From: Nitrospira sp.
GTDB taxonomy: Bacteria; Nitrospirota; Thermodesulfovibrionia; Thermodesulfovibrionales; Dissulfurispiraceae
Assembly: GCA_002634385.1 (NCBI GenBank)
Contig: NSJL01000001.1
Coordinates: 124,001 to 188,000 of the forward strand
Direction: 5' to 3'
Length of the DNA: 64,000 nucleotides
The position numbers and the translations under genes are program-made. Shown here in pieces: positions 17,582 to 25,748 of the stretch (positions are counted from its first letter, which is position 1; every line of letters starts with the position of its first letter). The notes beneath the pieces were generated by a model, which searched no databases, was not told where the DNA came from, and saw nothing but the letters and a program-made list of their open reading frames with translations.

Positions 17582-18538
17582 ATGAAAAAGCTTCTTTCCC
17601 TTGCCGCTGCCGTGGTAGTGCTGCTCTCGGCGGTCTATGTCCCCGCAGCCCCGAAGAAAGTGCGTTTGGGCTATCTTCGGAACGATCTGCATCATCTCGC
17701 CGCCTGGGTTGCCATTGAAAAGGGCTTTTTCAGGGACGAGGGAATCAGTGTGGAGGTGGCCGGCATCTTCAACGCCGGTCCCGAGGAGATGAGCGCTTTC
17801 GCTTCCCGGAGCATCGATGCGGGCTATCTCGGCGTTGCCCCGAGCACCACAGGAGTGGCAAACAAATCGGCAAGCGTCAAAGCCGTATCCCTGGCGAACT
17901 CGGAGGGGTCCGCCATCGTGGTCCGGAAGGATTCCTCCCTCCGTGAAGTAAAGGACCTGGCGGGAAAAACCGTCGCCATTCCGGGCTATGCCACGGTACA
18001 GGACTTCCTGCTGCGCAAGGCGCTGGAGGGAGCGGGAATCGATACAAAGAAAGTGAATATCATCGTGATAAAACCGCCGGAGATGATTACCGCCCTTGGA
18101 GCACGCCAGATCGACGCCTTCATCGCCTGGGAGCCCCATCCCTCGAAGGCGGTGACCGGGGGGATCGGGAAAGTCCTCATCACCTCGTCGAAGATCTGGA
18201 AGGACCATCCCTGCTGTATCGTAGCGGTGGAAAGCTCCTTCTACCGGGAGAATCCGGCAGCCGTACGGGCGCTGCTGAAGGCCCATGTCAGGGCCACGGA
18301 ATTCATCGGGAAGAACCCGGATGAAGCGGTCAGGATCGGACAGAAGTACACGGGCATGGATGAGGCGACCATCCGTGAGGCCATGAGGAACATCCGGTAT
18401 CACCATGACATAAACGAGAAGGACGTCAGGGAATACCTGCAATATCTCCTTCGTTTCGGATACATAAAAGTAGTCGATGTCGATGCCCTTTCCCGTGAGT
18501 ACCTCGCTCCGGAGGGACGGAAAGGGTCCGGCAAATAG
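17582..18538 (+). CDS. SsuA/TauA/NMT1-like ABC substrate-binding protein
   Basis: 318 residues with a cleavable signal peptide (KKLLSLAAAVVVLLSAVYVPAA, about residues 2-23), so periplasmic. The body follows the NMT1/SsuA pattern: KKVRLGYLRNDLHHLAAWVAIEKGFF, then EEMSAFASRSIDAGYLGVAP and LAGKTVAIPGYATVQDF. This family binds sulfonates, taurine, nitrate-type anions or thiamine precursors, and the sequence does not settle which. A sulfonate fits the nearby cysteate/sulfopyruvate genes (inference). AAGGAGGAA precedes the ATG. It is first of a three-gene importer. Confidence 0.9.
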   Translation: MKKLLSLAAAVVVLLSAVYVPAAPKKVRLGYLRNDLHHLAAWVAIEKGFFRDEGISVEVAGIFNAGPEEMSAFASRSIDAGYLGVAPSTTGVANKSASVKAVSLANSEGSAIVVRKDSSLREVKDLAGKTVAIPGYATVQDFLLRKALEGAGIDTKKVNIIVIKPPEMITALGARQIDAFIAWEPHPSKAVTGGIGKVLITSSKIWKDHPCCIVAVESSFYRENPAAVRALLKAHVRATEFIGKNPDEAVRIGQKYTGMDEATIREAMRNIRYHHDINEKDVREYLQYLLRFGYIKVVDVDALSREYLAPEGRKGSGK

Positions 18539-18579
18539 GGAAGGATAGTATCATTACCCGCACCGATACGCATTCGCTC

Positions 18580-19326
18580 ATGAAGTATATACCGGTCATC
18601 GCGGTCCTCCTTGCATGGCAGGCGCTTTCCTCCGCGGGCATCATCCCGGCGAACCGCCTGCCTTCCCCTTTTGCTATCATGGAGGGGCTCGTGGGCCTGA
18701 TCACCGACGGTCTTCCCCCCGGGCACACACTGACCGGCCATTTTGCGGCAAGTCTGAAGAGAGTGTTCTGCGGAGTTGCCGTCTCACTCCTCACCGGCAT
18801 CCCGATAGGTCTTCTCATGGGGTTTTGGCGGAAGCTCGGCGACTTTCTGAATCCCTTTGTGGAAATGATACGCCCTATCCCTCCCCTCGCCTGGGTGCCC
18901 CTCGCCATCCTCTGGTTCGGCATAGGCGACGCATCCGCCACTTTCATCATTTTTCTCGGCTCCTTCTTCCCCATACTCCTGAACACCATCACCGGGGTGC
19001 TCTCCATCAACCGGAGGATTGTTGAGTACGCCGTCATCCTCGGCGCGAGGAAACGGGACCTCTTCCTGAAAGTCCTCGTTCCCGGCGCCATGCCGTCCAT
19101 TATCACCGGGATACGGATCGGCCTGGGCATCGGCTGGATGACCCTGGTGGCGGCGGAATTCACCGGGGTAAAAAGCGGGTACGGGCTTGGATACCTGATC
19201 ATGACCGCACGGGACATACAACGGGCGGACCAGATCATCGCCGGGATGGCAATTATCGGAGTGACGGGATACCTGATGGACTTTCTGATACGGAAGACCG
19301 AGGACAAGCTGCTGCGATGGAGGTAG
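18580..19326 (+). CDS. ABC transporter permease (SsuC/TauC type)
   Basis: 248 residues, about six membrane helices, with the inner-membrane permease signature around YAVILGARKRDLFLKVLVPG (the EAA-G loop contacting the ATPase). It lies 41 bases after the binding-protein gene and overlaps or abuts the ATPase gene. The substrate is as uncertain as for the binding protein. Confidence 0.92.
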   Translation: MKYIPVIAVLLAWQALSSAGIIPANRLPSPFAIMEGLVGLITDGLPPGHTLTGHFAASLKRVFCGVAVSLLTGIPIGLLMGFWRKLGDFLNPFVEMIRPIPPLAWVPLAILWFGIGDASATFIIFLGSFFPILLNTITGVLSINRRIVEYAVILGARKRDLFLKVLVPGAMPSIITGIRIGLGIGWMTLVAAEFTGVKSGYGLGYLIMTARDIQRADQIIAGMAIIGVTGYLMDFLIRKTEDKLLRWR

Positions 19327-19331
19327 GGAGC

Positions 19332-20120
19332 ATGGAACTGAAAGTAACCGGCATCAACAAGTCCTTCCGCAGCACCGCAGGGGAAGAAAAGGTGGAAATC
19401 CTGCGCGACATCTCCTTTACGGTCCGGAAGGGAAAATTCGTCAGCATCATCGGTCCCAGCGGATGCGGCAAAACGACACTCCTGCGCATCATCTCCGGGC
19501 TCGAACACCCCGATAGGGGCACCGTGCTCCTCGGGGACCGCGCAATCGCCTCTCCGGTCAGAGACATCGGGTATATTTTTCAGGAGTCCGCCCTCCTCCC
19601 CTGGAGAACGGTGCGGAAGAACATAGAGTTCGGCCTGGAGGTGGCGGGGGTCGACAGGAAAGAGAGGGAGCGGCGGGCGCTGGCCTCCCTCGAGCTCGTT
19701 GAGCTCACCGGGTTCGGTGACTTTTATCCCCGGGAGATCTCGGGGGGGATGAAACAGAAGGTGGCACTCGCCATGTCTCTTGTAGTGGAGCCGAAGGTGC
19801 TCCTGATGGACGAGCCCTTCGTCTCCCTCGATTGCCAGACCAGGAGCTACCTCCAGCAGGTACTCCTCCATGTATGGGAGAAGACGGGGAAAACAGTCAT
19901 CTTCATCACGCACAACGTTGAAGAGGCGGTCTTCCTGGGCGACGAAGTCATCTGCCTGACCAGCCGCCCCACTGTCATCGGCAAGGTGGTGCCGGTGGAC
20001 ATCCCCCGGCCCCGGGAGAGGACGAGTCCCGAACTGAACAGAGTGCGGAAGGAGATTCTCCTCTTTCTCGAAGAAGAGAGACAAAGGGCGGGAATCAGGT
20101 ACCGGAACGGCGCAGGATAA
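19332..20120 (+). CDS. ABC transporter ATP-binding protein (SsuB/TauB type)
   Basis: About 262 residues with Walker A GPSGCGKTT, Q-loop FQESALLPW, signature ISGGMKQKV and Walker B VLLMDEPF. It energises the permease at 18580. I prefer ATG 19332 because GGTAGGGAGC lies upstream; ATG 19317 overlaps the permease and adds five residues. It is convergent with the truncated activator gene; a short GC-rich hairpin (20126-20140) sits between them. Confidence 0.92.
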   Translation: MELKVTGINKSFRSTAGEEKVEILRDISFTVRKGKFVSIIGPSGCGKTTLLRIISGLEHPDRGTVLLGDRAIASPVRDIGYIFQESALLPWRTVRKNIEFGLEVAGVDRKERERRALASLELVELTGFGDFYPREISGGMKQKVALAMSLVVEPKVLLMDEPFVSLDCQTRSYLQQVLLHVWEKTGKTVIFITHNVEEAVFLGDEVICLTSRPTVIGKVVPVDIPRPRERTSPELNRVRKEILLFLEEERQRAGIRYRNGAG

Positions 20121-20165
20121 AAACGGCCGGTCCTTCCGGCAGATTCCCTCCGATACCGGACAGGA

Positions 20166-20935
20166 TTAAAGGACCTCTTCGAGAAGCTTGGTCATCCCGT
20201 GCTTTTTCATCTTTTTCACTACGGCAGACTGGCTGATGCCGAGGATCTTTGCCATCTCCCGTGTCGTCTTGCACTGCTGGAGAGCCTGATACATCATCTT
20301 TTTCTCGGTCTCCTCGATCACTTCGTGCAGCATCTTCGTCGCGCTCTCCTCTGCGTCGTCTATATCGCTCTTCTCCCGCAAATCATCAAGGGTGATAATG
20401 GTACTGTCGCTGGTGACGATAAGACGCTCGATAGCGTTTTCAAGTGCCCTGATGTTGCCCGGCCAGTCGTTTTGCAGCAGCTTCTGGATCACCTCGGGGG
20501 CGAGCTTCTTGAATAAACCGTATTTCTTGTTGAATTTGTTCAAAAAGAACATGGTGAGCGGGACAATATCCTCTTTTCTGTCCCGGAGCGGCGGAATGAA
20601 GACCGGAATCACATTGAGACGGTAGTAAAGGTCCTCCCGGAAGAGGTTCTGCTTTACCAGTTTTTCCAAATCCTTATTGGTCGCCGCAATGAGCCGGAAG
20701 TCCACCTTCTTGTACTTTATGCCCCCCACGCGCATCACTTCCCGCTCCTGCAGCACCCGCAAGAGCTTGACCTGGAGGTTTATGGGCAGATCGGCCACTT
20801 CATCAAGGAAGAGAGAGCCTCCGTCGGCAAGCTCGATGAGACCCGGCTTCCCCTCCCGTTTCGCCCCGGTAAAGGCGCCTGCATCGTACCCGAACAGCTC
20901 GGACTCGAGCAGGGGCTCCGGAATGGCCCCGGCTG
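20166..20935 (-). pseudogene. Truncated sigma-54-dependent activator (lacks N-terminus and Walker A)
   Basis: Residues from [23 protein letters not shown] to the C-terminal helix-turn-helix ([18 protein letters not shown]) form a good second half of a sigma-54 activator. GAFTGA, Walker B region [10 protein letters not shown] and the arginine-finger region are all present. Upstream of GAIPEP (near 20935) the frame continues for about 30 residues that do not resemble the family ([11 protein letters not shown]). The sensor domain and Walker A are gone, so it cannot hydrolyse ATP. The cut coincides with the start of the opposite-strand gene at 20923, pointing to a rearrangement or an assembly join. 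Confidence 0.85.
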
Positions 20936-21576
20936 TTCTCGTCCTGATGGTGGGGGCTCTCGCCCTCCTCCACTGGTACGGGCGACAGGAAGTCCGGAAA
21001 AAACGGGGGGCGATGTTCGACAGCTGCATCGGGCTGTTTGATTCGTATCGGCTGAGCCAGGACAGTGTCTATTTCCCGGTCCTGGAGGGCCGCTATCGTG
21101 GGTACGGGGTACGGATCGAGTTGATCGCAGACCACATCGCGGTGCGCAAGCTCCCTTCCCTGTGGCTTACGGTCACTCTGCGGGGCACCGTGCGCTACGG
21201 CGGGGTTCTGGACCTTCTCGTACGGCCCCTGAACGTGGAGTTTTTCTCCCCCTCCGCCCTGTTGGAAGCCCGCCTCTCTGTTCCTCCGGGATGGCCGCAG
21301 GATGCATGGCTGCGCTCCGATCGGCCCGATGCAATGCCCCCTCTGGAATATATAGAACCTCATGTACGGTTCTTCCATGACCCCAGGGCAAAAGAGCTCC
21401 TGATCACTCCCCGCGGCATCCGCCTCGTCTATCAAGCCCAGGAAGGAGTGAGGGCGCATTATCAGGTGCTCCGGCAGGTGGAATTCGCCGGTCCGCCCCT
21501 CTCTCCCCGGCTCCTTGGAAGCCTCATGGACCGGGCCATCGCCCTTTATGAAGACCTGAAACAGGAGGGCCACTGA
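20923..21576 (+). CDS. Membrane-anchored protein of unknown function, possibly N-truncated
   Basis: 217 residues. A hydrophobic N-terminal segment ([15 protein letters not shown]) is followed by a soluble part rich in charged residues ([26 protein letters not shown]). I do not recognise the family. The only candidate starts (ATG 20923 or 20947) lie in or next to the remnant of the activator gene, so the native start may have been lost at the breakpoint. It is followed by the next gene with a one-base gap. Confidence 0.6.
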   Translation: MAPAVLVLMVGALALLHWYGRQEVRKKRGAMFDSCIGLFDSYRLSQDSVYFPVLEGRYRGYGVRIELIADHIAVRKLPSLWLTVTLRGTVRYGGVLDLLVRPLNVEFFSPSALLEARLSVPPGWPQDAWLRSDRPDAMPPLEYIEPHVRFFHDPRAKELLITPRGIRLVYQAQEGVRAHYQVLRQVEFAGPPLSPRLLGSLMDRAIALYEDLKQEGH

Positions 21577-21577
21577 A

Positions 21578-21934
21578 ATGAAAGGCAGACAAAAGCCTCA
21601 ACCGGAAACCCCTTCGGGCTGCCCGGGTCCGAGGCCGCCCGTACACCCTTATATCGTCCTGCTCGTAGCGATCTTGCTGCCGGGCGTCGGCCATGTACTC
21701 AACGGGCAGACGAAGCGGGGTCTCACCATGCTCTTCTTCATGATATCCCTCGGGTGGGTAACCTATCACCTGACGACAGAACACCACTCCTTCCTCGGCC
21801 GCCATGCAGGCGGACTGTTCGTCTACGCGATGTCCCTCCTCGATGCCTACAAGTGGGCGCGGTATCGCCGGGAATACCACCGTGTCAATGGACGGCTGCC
21901 CGGGGAGACGGTCCGGGAGAGCGGACGTCCCTAG
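21578..21934 (+). CDS. Small membrane protein of unknown function
   Basis: 118 residues with a proline-rich start, then two hydrophobic segments (HPYIVLLVAILLPGVGHVLNG and LTMLFFMISLGWVTYHL). The pattern GVGHVLNGQTKRGL resembles small TM2-like membrane proteins. It starts one base after the previous stop, so the two are coupled. No function is assigned. Confidence 0.65.
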   Translation: MKGRQKPQPETPSGCPGPRPPVHPYIVLLVAILLPGVGHVLNGQTKRGLTMLFFMISLGWVTYHLTTEHHSFLGRHAGGLFVYAMSLLDAYKWARYRREYHRVNGRLPGETVRESGRP

Positions 21935-22045
21935 CACCGTTCAGACAGGTTGCGTTGCAGGGCGGGACGCCCCGGGTACCGGCAGGCAGCAGGGCAATGA
22001 TAAAGGAGCACGTCATGGCAACGGGGGGAGCCCACAGAACAGCAC

Positions 22046-23308
22046 CTATGCGCTGACTCGCGGGGAAAAAGCGGCAAGTACCGCCTCACGACTGACCTCC
22101 GGACAGACGGAACGGACGAGCATCTCGTTCAGGTGATAGACCGGCAGGGTCGAGGAGACCTCCTCCACCCCGTGGAGCAGGCCGAGATAACAGGTCTGGC
22201 AGGGGGTGACCACGGCCTCCGCCCCGGTGGCTTCCGCCTCGCGGATTCTCGCGCCGGCCATCCGGTGCTGAAGGGAGGGATTCACCACCTTCAAGCCCCC
22301 TCCCATACCGCAGCATGCGGAAAAAGCGCGATGGCGCGGCATCTCCACCACGCGCAGCCCGGGGATCGCCTGCAGGATACGGCGGGGAGAATCGTAGATC
22401 TGGTTATGCCGTCCCAGATGGCAGGGATCATGGTAGGTAACCGTAAGGGGGACCTCCCCTCCGGGGCGCAGACGGCCCTCACGGATCAGGCCGTCGATAA
22501 ACTCCGTAAGATGAAAGACCCGCTGCGCACCGGGCCACAGCGACGTATAGTCGGAATGGAGTCCCTTGTAGCACCCGGCGCATGAAACCACAATGGCCTT
22601 TACCCCCATCTCCTCGAAACACCCGATGCGCTTTTGTGCCTCGGCGGCGAAGTCGAGGTCTCCCATGCGCCGCAGCTTGCCGACGCAGCAGGGTTCCTCG
22701 CTGCCCATAATGGAAAACTCTACTCCCGCCTCCTGCAGCAGACGGGCGGTCTGCACAGCAACCGGCTGCGTTTCGGGGTCGAAGCTGGCGGTACATCCGG
22801 CAAAATAGAGCACGGGAGAAGGTCGCTCCTTCCAGAGGGGAACCGGCCTTTTCAGAAGACCGGCCTCAAAGGCCCGCCGGGCCCAAAGCCCGCGCTCTTC
22901 CTGGGATTTGCCGTAGGAATTGTTGAAACCCTTGATCGTCGTCAGTTGCTTGACCTGGTTCTCGGGCTGGGAGATTCCCGCTCCTGCGAAGGACTGGCGG
23001 GCCTGCTCCCATAACTCGGGAGTGTTGATGCGCACCGGGCAGACCACATGACACTGTCCGCAGGCGGAGCACTCGAACAACCCTTCCAGGAGCTCCGGGA
23101 ACTCCCCCTCGGGCAGGGAGCCTCCCACCATACGCCGCAGCAGGGCGAGTTTCCCCCGGGCGGAAATACATTCACGACTGTCCTGTGCATAGACCGGACA
23201 CCACACCTGACATTCGCCGCAGCGGGCGCAGGCCTCCAGTTCGACCAGCTGCCTCCAGGTCAATCCCCGGGCGATTTGGTCGCCCGGTACTTCTTTATGT
23301 CGGGCCAA
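22046..23308 (-). CDS. HdrD/GlpC-like Fe-S oxidoreductase with two CCG domains
   Basis: 420 residues. Two 4Fe-4S motifs (CARCGECQVWCP and CSACGQCHVVCP) are followed by two CCG domains: CTAS...EEPCCVG...CAGC and DPCHLG...ACCGMGGG...CQTC. This is the layout of HdrD, the catalytic subunit of membrane heterodisulfide reductase, and of DsrK/TmcB-type proteins. It oxidises or reduces a disulfide or passes electrons from quinol. The start at 23308 overlaps the upstream cytochrome gene by 49 bases. The true disulfide substrate is unknown; a CoM-containing disulfide is an attractive guess given the genes at 24489. Confidence 0.88.
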   Translation of the reverse strand: MARHKEVPGDQIARGLTWRQLVELEACARCGECQVWCPVYAQDSRECISARGKLALLRRMVGGSLPEGEFPELLEGLFECSACGQCHVVCPVRINTPELWEQARQSFAGAGISQPENQVKQLTTIKGFNNSYGKSQEERGLWARRAFEAGLLKRPVPLWKERPSPVLYFAGCTASFDPETQPVAVQTARLLQEAGVEFSIMGSEEPCCVGKLRRMGDLDFAAEAQKRIGCFEEMGVKAIVVSCAGCYKGLHSDYTSLWPGAQRVFHLTEFIDGLIREGRLRPGGEVPLTVTYHDPCHLGRHNQIYDSPRRILQAIPGLRVVEMPRHRAFSACCGMGGGLKVVNPSLQHRMAGARIREAEATGAEAVVTPCQTCYLGLLHGVEEVSSTLPVYHLNEMLVRSVCPEVSREAVLAAFSPRVSA

Positions 23309-24099
23309 TAGATATCCTCCCTCTTCTGCTCCTCCAGAGCATTCAAAGCGATGACGAGAGGAGCCAGTATACTATGCATCATCTTGCTGTGCGGCAGGTA
23401 CACCAGAAAGCCCACCACACTGAAGGCATGAGCTATCCAGGCGGCCGTCAGCCACGGCCCCAGTTGCTCAACCGTATAATTTCCCGGAAAGACAAAGTAC
23501 TGCCCGATAAAGGAGTAACGGGCTGTTTCGTACGGCACCAGGGACAGGCGCAGACCTTCGAGGACGAATCCCGACAGGGTCAGCCAGAAAAGGAGAAGCA
23601 GCAGAAAAAAATCCATTTGATTATTGCTCTGCTGCGGGGGCCGTATCACGAAACGCCTGATTCCCGCAAGCACAAGCCCCAGAAGGAGAGCCAGCCCGCA
23701 GGCGTCTCCCCATATTTTGACCAGGGGGTATCCTTCCCCCCGGAGAAAGAAGTGCGTCCAGATCCCGCCGATTCCCAGGTATTCGGCGGGTTTCAGGATA
23801 AAAGTGCACAGGGAAAGGAGTGCGAGGCCGACAAAGCCCCAGAAAATAAGGATATGGGCAAGCCAACGGAAGGGGGAGAGTCCGAACAACTGCCGCTGCA
23901 GGAGCACCTCCGCTCCCCAGAGGAGAAAAGCGCGCCAACGGCTGTTCCCGGCCGGAAGGGACTGCTTTATTCCGCGCGCCCATCCGCTCCATTTACGATA
24001 GAAAGAGAAATCCATATAGCCATGGGCAACAAGGACGGCAATCCAGAACAGAAGCCACGGTTTCGGGTAATCGACAAGAAAAACATCCATACTGCCCAC
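23260..24099 (-). CDS. NarI/HdrE-like membrane cytochrome b subunit
   Basis: 279 residues with about five or six membrane helices and several membrane His residues (for example LAHILIFWGFVGL and AWIAHAFSVVGFLVYLPHSKMMH) that could bind two b hemes. It resembles HdrE, DsrM and NarI. Paired with the HdrD-like gene it should form a quinol-linked membrane complex. The start is GTG 24099 or ATG 24090; both follow an AGGAG-rich stretch. Confidence 0.85.
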   Translation of the reverse strand: MGSMDVFLVDYPKPWLLFWIAVLVAHGYMDFSFYRKWSGWARGIKQSLPAGNSRWRAFLLWGAEVLLQRQLFGLSPFRWLAHILIFWGFVGLALLSLCTFILKPAEYLGIGGIWTHFFLRGEGYPLVKIWGDACGLALLLGLVLAGIRRFVIRPPQQSNNQMDFFLLLLLFWLTLSGFVLEGLRLSLVPYETARYSFIGQYFVFPGNYTVEQLGPWLTAAWIAHAFSVVGFLVYLPHSKMMHSILAPLVIALNALEEQKREDIYWPDIKKYRATKSPGD

Positions 24100-24213
24100 G
24101 CTCCTCTCTCCTTTTCGACCGGTCTCCGGGAGGGATTTTCTCTTTCCGTATCAGTCAGCCTATGCGGCGTATGCGAGCAGGTAAGACCCTTCGATAGTAC
24201 GGCGTTTCAACGC

Positions 24214-24243
24214 TTTACAAAGCCATTTGCACTATTCTAACAT
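24214..24243 (+). promoter_or_regulatory. Candidate sigma-70-type promoter for the cysteate synthase operon
   Basis: TTTACA (24214-24219), an 18-base spacer and TAACAT (24238-24243). Transcription would start near 24250 and give a leader of about 240 bases containing the hairpins below. Confidence 0.3.
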
Positions 24244-24282
24244 AATGAAGAGTTTTACCGTATCGCACCCGTAGCAGATAAT

Positions 24283-24350
24283 GAATACAGCGAACCGCAA
24301 ACACTGTATTCCGCACTTCCCTCCCCGGCAAGTCGGAATACAGTTTTCTT
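24283..24350 (+). promoter_or_regulatory. Attenuator-like leader: mutually exclusive hairpins
   Basis: A stem of 15 pairs (24303-24318 with 24330-24344, one bulge), ACTGTATTCCGcACTT against AAGTCGGAATACAGT, is followed by TTTTCTT. This has the form of an intrinsic terminator pointing at the cysteate synthase gene. An earlier GAATACAG (24283-24290) can pair instead with CTGTATTC (24304-24311), which would break the terminator. The arrangement fits transcription attenuation or a riboswitch; the ligand is unknown. Confidence 0.5.
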
Positions 24351-24488
24351 CTGCGAAGAGGTACAGGGTGCAGCCGGGGCCCCGAAAACATCACCCGGCC
24401 AACAGTGATATTCGTGTATAGCGCCAGCCGGACGATAATGGTAAAATGACATGTACCTGAGTAAAGAAATAGGGAGGCAGAGAGATCT

Positions 24489-25748
24489 ATGAGCCATTAC
24501 ACCCTGCACTGCAGCAGGTGCGATACCGTGCTGGAGAATGTATCCTTCTCGGCATCCGGGCATTGCAAGGACGCACTGCTCGAAACCCGCTACCGGGATA
24601 AACGTTTTTCGGAGAGCGATGCGCAGGGGATCTGGAAATTCAACTGGCTGCCGGTGCATACCCCCGATTTCCCCCAGCCCGGACCCGTTGTCTACCCTTC
24701 CGCAAGGCTTGCGCAGCGCCTCGGGCTCTCCCGCCTGCACATCGCTTTCAATGGATACTGGCCCGAAAAGGGCGCGGAGCTCCGCACCTGTACTTTCAAG
24801 GAGTTCGAAGCGGCGGTGGTGATCCAGAACGCGAAGGAGAACGGGGTTCCCGGACTGACCGTCGCCTCCGCGGGCAATACGGCCCGGGCCTTTTCCCACC
24901 TCTCCCATGTATCGGGCTTCCCCGTGATCATCGTAGTGCCCCGGATGTGTATCATGGAGATGTGGTACCTGGAAGAACGCGCGCGGATTCCGACCCTTGT
25001 GGTGGGAGACGGAGACTACTCGGACTCCATCGATGTGGCGAAGAGGGTCTCCCGCATCGCGGGGATGCCCTTCGAAGGAGGAGTGCAGAATGTGGCGAAA
25101 AGGGACGGTCTCGGGAGTGTGCTCCTCGAGGCGGTAGCGCGTATGGGAAGACTCCCGGATCACTATTTCCAGGCCATCGGAAGCGGAACAGGGGCCATCG
25201 GGGTAGCAGAAATGGCCGGGCGCTTCGTACGGGACGGGAGGTTCGGATCGCGGCTCCCCCGGCTGCATCTTGCGCAGAACCTTCCCTTCGCTCCCATGGT
25301 CAAAGCATGGCAGCAGAAGAGCCGTACCCTCTTCAGCGAGGACCTGAGACCCGAGCTGATAGCAGAGATCACTACGCGGGTGCTCTCCAACCGCTACCCT
25401 GCCTACAGCGTGCAGGGAGGCATCTATGACGCACTCGAGGCAGCAGGAGGGGAAATGTACGGCATTCCCAACAAAGAGGTCTTTGCCGCCATGGAGCTCT
25501 TCCAGGAGACGGAAGGGGTGGACATCGTCCCGGCGGCGGGAGTGGCGGTAGCCGCCCTTATCAGGGGGGTCCTGGCACACACGGTGGGGAAAGACGAGGT
25601 AATCCTCCTGAACATTACCGGCGGAGGAGAGAAAAAGTATACCCGGGAGCACAAGATCCGTGCAGTGGAGCCGTATTTTGTGCCTAAAAACATCAGCGAC
25701 AAGGAAATCGAGGAAGTAATATGCTCTCTCCTGAAAAAGAACTCGTAA
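24489..25748 (+). CDS. Cysteate synthase (threonine-synthase-like PLP enzyme)
   Basis: Predicted to make L-cysteate from O-phosphoserine and sulfite, the first committed step of the Methanosarcina route to coenzyme M. 419 residues. It has an N-terminal Cys pair (HCSRC), the stretch FNGYWPEKGAELRTCTFKEFEA with likely PLP lysine Lys104, ASAGNTARAF for the cofactor phosphate, HYFQAIGSGTGAIG, and LLNITGGGEKK. These segments match what I recall of archaeal cysteate synthase more closely than ordinary threonine synthase. It overlaps the decarboxylase gene by 28 bases. Sulfonolipid synthesis also uses a cysteate synthase, but the partner gene argues against that. Confidence 0.85.
   Translation: MSHYTLHCSRCDTVLENVSFSASGHCKDALLETRYRDKRFSESDAQGIWKFNWLPVHTPDFPQPGPVVYPSARLAQRLGLSRLHIAFNGYWPEKGAELRTCTFKEFEAAVVIQNAKENGVPGLTVASAGNTARAFSHLSHVSGFPVIIVVPRMCIMEMWYLEERARIPTLVVGDGDYSDSIDVAKRVSRIAGMPFEGGVQNVAKRDGLGSVLLEAVARMGRLPDHYFQAIGSGTGAIGVAEMAGRFVRDGRFGSRLPRLHLAQNLPFAPMVKAWQQKSRTLFSEDLRPELIAEITTRVLSNRYPAYSVQGGIYDALEAAGGEMYGIPNKEVFAAMELFQETEGVDIVPAAGVAVAALIRGVLAHTVGKDEVILLNITGGGEKKYTREHKIRAVEPYFVPKNISDKEIEEVICSLLKKNS

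Noticed and set aside
24255..25652. Minus-strand open frame opposite cysteate synthase
   Set aside because: Antisense shadow with atypical composition; the plus-strand protein matches a known enzyme throughout.
24489..25748. Plain threonine synthase
   Set aside because: The stretch FNGYWPEKGAE, the CTFKEFEA lysine region and coupling to sulfopyruvate decarboxylase fit cysteate synthase better, though an enzyme assay would be decisive.
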